Shown: positions 59,916 through 64,000 of the stretch, in pieces
How positions within the stretch are numbered: position 1 is the first letter of the stretch
Layout: each line of letters begins with the position of its first letter
Assembly (NCBI GenBank): GCA_964611895.1
Contig: CAZTDN010000017.1
Location: forward strand, 7,263 to 71,262
DNA length: 64,000 nt
Source: JAIEOG01 sp964611895
GTDB lineage: Bacteria > Bdellovibrionota > FAC87 > UBA2466
Direction of reading: 5' to 3'
Notes under the pieces: model-generated
The model's input: the letters and a program-made list of their open reading frames with translations, nothing else
Database searches by the model: none
Told to the model about the DNA's origin: nothing
Translations under genes and position numbers: made by a program

Positions 59916-61912
59916 CCTCAAGGCATTTGCTCCTAATTGCAGGATTTTCTTACCCGGTGCTTCAAGCCGTTCTCTTTCGTTGGTTTTTGCACCAAGGGCT
60001 GGGGTTGCGCTTTGGGTGGGGCGGCGTTTTGGTGGATGCGGATCTCATCGTGCCAGCACTCACGGGGGCTGCTTTTTGTATTTTTTTTACGCTCTCGACA
60101 CTGCCTTTGTTTACGAGATGGAACCGTCGGTACTTCTGGCTCAACGCGGGGTTTGCGGGCGCTTTTCTATTGGTGAATTTGAGTCTGCATAATGGGTTTG
60201 GTCGGTGGGAAGGTTTTTTTCGGCTGGGATGGTGGGCGCTTTTTGTAGGGACTATGATTTCAGCGGTCTTTTGCTTTTTGTCTCCGAGCGTGTTTCTAGA
60301 AAAAAAACAACGCCGCGTTTTTTTGCCCTGCTTACTGCTGTCTCTTTCGACCATTCTCGCAAACCATTTGTTTCTTAGTTTTTGGAACCAGACTGTCGGA
60401 GTGCTCACAACAGTTTCCTGTGGTGTGAGTGATTGGCTAATGGGTGGGGGAGTGGACTGTCGGGTGGTGTACAAACGATCGGGAGAAGCGGTTATTCGTC
60501 TTTTTCATTCAGGGACGCTTGGGTTTGTGGCTAAGCCCTGCGGGGGATTAGATGGGCTGCTGTTTGTTTTAAACCTGAGTTTTTTGTTTTGGATGCATAA
60601 GGCACATCGTCTGGGGTTGATGCTCTGGCTTCCCTTTAGCGCGTTGGCCCTGATAGGTGTGTTTTGGCTAAATGCGCTGCGCATTGGCCTGTACTTTGCG
60701 GGCTACCTTTATTTGAAACAGGTTTCATTGAGTGCCGCAGAGTCTTACAAGTGGTTCATCCATGCCAATGGGGGGTGGTTGCTTTATGTGCTGTATGGCC
60801 TCGGGGTTTTTGGCGGCATAGCGCCGTTGCTCTACTCTGAAAAGCGACTGCTTCATTTTCATTCCCTGCGCCTGGTAGGGGGTCGAGTTGGTAGGAGTGT
60901 GTGGCTGCTTGGGTTGGCGGCGTTTTTCTCCCCTCAGGCGGTGGCTCACAGCGTTGAGGTGCGAGTTGGGCAAATTAGAAAAGCCTTGCCTAGAGAATTT
61001 TCCCTGCTGGGAGAAGAAACTGTACGCGAAGCGATCTTAGCTTTTGACTCGCTGGGAACTCGAGCCGGGGACCCCCCGCAGGTGGCCAATGGGCGATTGA
61101 CGTTGACGTCAGGGACAGCAGTGACGACTTCGAATGTCACCGCGGCGACGACGGTGTATTACACCCCATACGAAGGGAACAAGATCGCTCTGTATAATGG
61201 AACGCGGTGGGTTTATTTCACTTTTTCTGAGCTGTCGGTGAGCGTTCCCTCCACCACGGTCACCCCGTTCGATATTTTTGCTTATAACAATAGTGGCACT
61301 GTGGCTTTGGAGACGGTGAATTGGTCGAGTGATACGTCTCGAGCGACTTCGTTGACTCTTCAGGATGGAGTCTGGGTAAAGTCAGGTGCAACGACTCGTC
61401 GGTACTTAGGCACTGCACGAACGACGAGTGTGAGTGGTCAGACGGAAGACAGTGTTTCCAAGCGTTACCTTTGGAACGCGCACAACCGTCTCCCACGCAA
61501 GCTGCTCGCGCAGTCCACCACCGACTCCTGGACGTACAACACCGCGAGCTGGAGAGCGGCCAACAACTCCACGACCGTTGGAGTGACTCGAGTAGAGTAC
61601 GTTGCCGGGCTCTCGGCAGAATCGGTGCGCCTCAGTCTTTTGGTGCCCTATATCAACAACAATACAGCGACCACGAATCATGTTGGGGGAATTGGTATTA
61701 ATAGTACCAGCGTCAATTCTGCGGACCTGTTCAATGGCAATGCGACTACTCACAACGCAACAGGGGGAGGGGCGCAGTATTCTGGGGTCCCTGCTGAAGG
61801 CTACTCGTACGCGCAATGGCTCGAGTATGGCATAGCGACGGGAACTTCTACTGTGTACAGCGTTCTGGCTGATTATCGCCAGGGCGGGATGGTGGGGGAA
61901 ATATGGCAATGA
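59912..61912 (+). CDS. Exosortase-family protein fused to a phage-tail-like domain
   Basis: A 666-residue protein; ATG 59912 overlaps the upstream stop codon. Residues 1-310 hold about eight membrane helices and the exosortase/archaeosortase active-site triad: Cys210 in AKPCGGLDG, Arg257 in LNALRIG, His284 in WFIHANGGW. Exosortases cleave PEP-CTERM-type tails and join the protein to a surface acceptor. Residues 329-346 (VWLLGLAAFFSPQAVAHS) look like an embedded signal peptide with a cleavage site. Residues 394-666 are a beta-rich domain (NGRLTLTSGTAVTTSNVTAA, then DGVWVKSGATTRRYLGTART) resembling domains of phage tail or receptor-binding proteins. The same domain forms the next two genes. Confidence 0.75.
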   Translation: MTSRHLLLIAGFSYPVLQAVLFRWFLHQGLGLRFGWGGVLVDADLIVPALTGAAFCIFFTLSTLPLFTRWNRRYFWLNAGFAGAFLLVNLSLHNGFGRWEGFFRLGWWALFVGTMISAVFCFLSPSVFLEKKQRRVFLPCLLLSLSTILANHLFLSFWNQTVGVLTTVSCGVSDWLMGGGVDCRVVYKRSGEAVIRLFHSGTLGFVAKPCGGLDGLLFVLNLSFLFWMHKAHRLGLMLWLPFSALALIGVFWLNALRIGLYFAGYLYLKQVSLSAAESYKWFIHANGGWLLYVLYGLGVFGGIAPLLYSEKRLLHFHSLRLVGGRVGRSVWLLGLAAFFSPQAVAHSVEVRVGQIRKALPREFSLLGEETVREAILAFDSLGTRAGDPPQVANGRLTLTSGTAVTTSNVTAATTVYYTPYEGNKIALYNGTRWVYFTFSELSVSVPSTTVTPFDIFAYNNSGTVALETVNWSSDTSRATSLTLQDGVWVKSGATTRRYLGTARTTSVSGQTEDSVSKRYLWNAHNRLPRKLLAQSTTDSWTYNTASWRAANNSTTVGVTRVEYVAGLSAESVRLSLLVPYINNNTATTNHVGGIGINSTSVNSADLFNGNATTHNATGGGAQYSGVPAEGYSYAQWLEYGIATGTSTVYSVLADYRQGGMVGEIWQ

Positions 61913-62886
61913 TGCGGCTCGCGTTGATGATTTGCGTCTTCGCGGTGGGGGGGCAAGCGGGGACTTTGGATTGGTCCCGGGTGTTGGATCCAGGTGAAGT
62001 GCGTGCCCTGCACCGGGTGTTTCAGTTTCTGCAACGAACCAGTGATTCCTCTATGTATTGCAATGGGCGCTTGACGCTCACTTCGGGCACCGCGGTTACC
62101 TCTTCGAATGTGACGGCGGCGACGACAGTTTATTTTACTCCTTACAACGGAGATCGGATCAGTGTGTACAACGGGACGTATTGGGACTTGTTAAGCTTCA
62201 CTGAAAAATCCATTGCGGTCCCCTCCACTACGACGACTCCCTTTGATATTTTTGGGTATAGCAACAGCGGCACTTTGGCGCTCGAAGTGGTTGACTGGTC
62301 CAATGGGACAACGCGGGCGACAGCTCTTGCCACCCAGGATGGTGTGCTGGTCAAATCGGGTGCGACGACGCGTCGGTATTTGGGAACCGCTCGTACTACC
62401 TCGGTCTCGGGGCAGACTGAAGACAGCACGTCGAGTCGCCTCGTTTGGAATATGTGCAATCGTCTGCCTCGAAAGCTGCTCGCGCAATCGGGGACGGATT
62501 CTTGGACTTACAACACAGCCGCCTGGAGGGCAGTGAATGCGAACACGACTTTGGGACAGACACGGGTGGAGTATGTGATTGGCGTGCCCAGAGAGCCCGT
62601 GCGGCTTGCGGTGCAGTCGGGCTCCGCAAATCATAGTTCGACTTCCACGGCATTCCCCGAGGGGATCGGGATCAATAGTACGACCGCAAACTCCGCGGAC
62701 TTGTTTGCGGGAATGGCCACGACATTTACGGCCAATGCGCACAACGCCTTGTACAATTCGGTGCCTTCCACTGGTTATTCGTACGCACAATGGATTGAAA
62801 ACTCCGTCGCTTCGGGAACTTCGACTCGCTACACAAGCTCCGCGAACGCGCGGCAAGGGGGGATGGTGGGTGAGGTGTGGCAATGA
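61909..62886 (+). CDS. Secreted phage-tail-like domain protein, copy 2
   Basis: A 325-residue protein: signal peptide (LALMICVFAVGGQAG), a short helical spacer (VRALHRVFQFLQRTSDSS), then the domain shared with the exosortase fusion, from NGRLTLTSGTAVTSSNVTAA to GGMVGEVWQ. Landmarks are YNGDRISVYNG, DGVLVKSGATTRRYLGTART, a CNRLPRKLLAQS stretch and GIGINSTTANSADLF. The ATG at 61909 overlaps the stop of the fusion gene; 61903 is an in-frame alternative. Thr/Ser-rich with only a few cysteines. Such domains in phages bind surface receptors, so adhesion is the likely role; no PEP-type tail is present. Confidence 0.7.
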   Translation: MMRLALMICVFAVGGQAGTLDWSRVLDPGEVRALHRVFQFLQRTSDSSMYCNGRLTLTSGTAVTSSNVTAATTVYFTPYNGDRISVYNGTYWDLLSFTEKSIAVPSTTTTPFDIFGYSNSGTLALEVVDWSNGTTRATALATQDGVLVKSGATTRRYLGTARTTSVSGQTEDSTSSRLVWNMCNRLPRKLLAQSGTDSWTYNTAAWRAVNANTTLGQTRVEYVIGVPREPVRLAVQSGSANHSSTSTAFPEGIGINSTTANSADLFAGMATTFTANAHNALYNSVPSTGYSYAQWIENSVASGTSTRYTSSANARQGGMVGEVWQ

Positions 62887-63854
62887 AGTACTTTTGTTGG
62901 GTTTTGTTCTTGGCCTGCGCTTGTATTGGGTTTGCGGCGGAGAACGACGAGATCGATGCGGATCGGGCGGACGCTGTTTATGCTTTGTTGGATCTATTGA
63001 CGCGTACAAGCGACTCCGCGGCGTTTTGTATGGGGCGACTTACATTGACTTCGGGAACAGCGGTGACGACAGGAAACGTGACGGCCGCCGGGACCGTTTA
63101 TTTTACTCCTTACAACGGCAATCGGATTAGTTTGTATAGTGGCACTCAGTGGCAGTTGATTTCATTTTCGGAAACCTCGGTCTCGGTCCCCGCGACCACC
63201 ACTACGCCTTTTGATGTGTTTGCCTATAACAACAGCGGCACGCTGGCTTTGGAAACTGTTAATTGGACGAACGACACGACCAGGGCAACAGGGCTCACCA
63301 CTCAAAATGGGATCCTGGTCAAAAGCGGGGCGGCCACCCGCCGCTACCTGGGCACGGGTCGAACGACGGGTTCTTCTGGGCAGACCGAAGACAGCGCTTC
63401 CAAGCGGTTTTTGTGGAACGCGTGCAACCGAGTCCCCCGCAAGCTGCTCGCACAATCCAGTACCGATAGCTGGTCATACAATACGACGACGTGGCGACCA
63501 GCGGGCAATGTGACCACGACGGGAGTTACACGGGTGGAGTTTGTCGTCGGGCAGTCGGTAGAATCGGCGAGTTTTTTGACCGCGGTTGGTTCGGTGGCGA
63601 ATACGACGGGCACGGTGACTCATCCTATGGGTATCGGAATCAACAGTACCAGCACCAACTCCGCAGATCTTTACGGGACTAACGGTTCGACTGTGGTGAC
63701 TGCAGGGTCCTATGCACGGTATGTGTATATTCCTTCGGTAGGTTATTCTTACGCGCAATGGTTAGAGCGAGGGTCTGCGACGACGACAACCACGCTTTAC
63801 ACCTATCTGGCAGACAAGCGTCAGGGCGGGTTAATTGGAGAAATTTGGCAGTAG
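62883..63854 (+). CDS. Secreted phage-tail-like domain protein, copy 3
   Basis: A 323-residue protein built like the preceding one: signal peptide (YFCWVLFLACACIGFAAE), a short acidic helix (EIDADRADAVYALLDLL), then the shared domain from GRLTLTSGTAVTTGNVTAAG to GGLIGEIWQ. It keeps NGILVKSGAATRRYLGTGRT, CNRVPRKLLAQS and GIGINSTSTNSADLYG. The start overlaps the previous stop in the same GGCAATGA context as the previous junction, evidence that the genes arose by tandem duplication of a whole unit. It is the last gene of the five-gene run. Confidence 0.7.
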   Translation: MKYFCWVLFLACACIGFAAENDEIDADRADAVYALLDLLTRTSDSAAFCMGRLTLTSGTAVTTGNVTAAGTVYFTPYNGNRISLYSGTQWQLISFSETSVSVPATTTTPFDVFAYNNSGTLALETVNWTNDTTRATGLTTQNGILVKSGAATRRYLGTGRTTGSSGQTEDSASKRFLWNACNRVPRKLLAQSSTDSWSYNTTTWRPAGNVTTTGVTRVEFVVGQSVESASFLTAVGSVANTTGTVTHPMGIGINSTSTNSADLYGTNGSTVVTAGSYARYVYIPSVGYSYAQWLERGSATTTTTLYTYLADKRQGGLIGEIWQ

Positions 63855-63899
63855 GTTTGGGCGCGCAGAAATCGGACGTATCGTGTGAGAGTTTTTGGG

Positions 63900-63929
63900 A
63901 ATATTCAAGCGGCTACGCCGCTGAATATT
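63900..63929. repeat. Inverted repeat downstream of the operon
   Basis: AATATTCA followed by AGCGGC pairs with GCCGCT and GAATATT, leaving a 3-base loop and one bulged base. It lies 46 bases after the last stop codon. No T run follows, so it is not a classic terminator, but it may end or stabilise the operon mRNA. The rest of the terminal 146 bases shows no gene. Confidence 0.5.
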
Positions 63930-64000
63930 AAGATTAAGCGTAATAGGCTCTACATCATTAAAGGGGGCATGAGGTCCCTGGGTTAAGATTGGTTTGTTCA

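Larger units (their letters stand above)
61085..63854 (+). repeat. Threefold duplicated phage-tail-like domain
   Basis: Homologous coding blocks lie at about 61085-61912, 62065-62886 and 63024-63854, each about 275 codons, all starting with GRLTLTSGTAVT and ending GEIWQ or GEVWQ. DNA identity is clearly lower than protein similarity, so the copies are old and maintained by selection. The first is the C-terminus of the exosortase fusion; the others are separate secreted proteins. Confidence 0.85.

Noticed and set aside
59912..63854. Prophage tail region
   Set aside because: Only one tail-like domain is present, always behind signal peptides or a membrane enzyme; no capsid, terminase, portal, integrase or lysis gene is seen.
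63900..63929. Intrinsic terminator
   Set aside because: The hairpin is good, but no T run follows on either strand; kept only as an inverted repeat.

Overview
The window looks like a chromosome segment of a free-living, probably Gram-negative bacterium. The signs are O-antigen/LPS sugar biosynthesis, an ABC-type O-polysaccharide exporter, a TonB-dependent outer-membrane receptor, periplasmic proteases and many lipoproteins with clear lipoboxes. The mix of housekeeping genes with large, unrecognised exported proteins would suit a Bdellovibrionota/Oligoflexia- or myxobacteria-like lineage. That placement is inference from style; no rRNA or marker gene confirms it. A run of ten N at 25129-25138 shows a draft scaffold.

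Layout. 1-9 kb: end of an unknown gene, a sugar transferase pair, a PDZ lipoprotein, a YbiT-type ABC-F protein, an FkbM methyltransferase, a DegS/DegP-like protease and two exported proteins. 9.3-16 kb: one 2229-codon exported protein. 16-18.7 kb: TonB-dependent receptor plus its own TonB, then a palindromic tandem-repeat array. 18.9-36.5 kb: an MFS transporter, a deoxy-/amino-sugar region on both strands (C-methyltransferase, RfbC, RfbF, epimerase, PhyH oxygenase, DegT aminotransferase, CmcI and WbqC proteins, formyltransferase), housekeeping genes (dinB, prfC, rluA-type, glutaredoxin, nth) and a convergent Wzm/Wzt pair. 36.5-42.4 kb: exported proteins, including a probable exported protein kinase, a protein with an internal duplication and a membrane J-like protein. 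42.6-57.7 kb: two parts of a GDP-heptose-type pathway (transaldolase, GmhB-GmhA fusion and HddC-like in one place; HddA-like kinase with a glycosyltransferase, SDR, epimerase and oxidoreductase in another), separated by secreted proteins and a glutamate-synthase-like flavoprotein.

58.4-63.9 kb is the most unusual part. It is a tightly coupled five-gene operon: an exported J-domain protein; a small Cys-rich protein with a PEP-CTERM-like tail; an exosortase-family membrane protein fused to a phage-tail-like domain; and two further secreted proteins made of that same domain. I read it as a candidate surface-display system with its own sorting enzyme and substrate.

Two window-wide features stand out. 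At least eight genes have a TANNNT -10 hexamer ending exactly 6 or 7 nt before the start codon and no Shine-Dalgarno sequence, as expected of leaderless mRNAs. Seven of ten convergent gene pairs overlap at their 3' ends by 8 to 82 bp. No tRNA, rRNA, CRISPR array, integrase or transposase was seen, and no gene-free stretch exceeds 300 bases.
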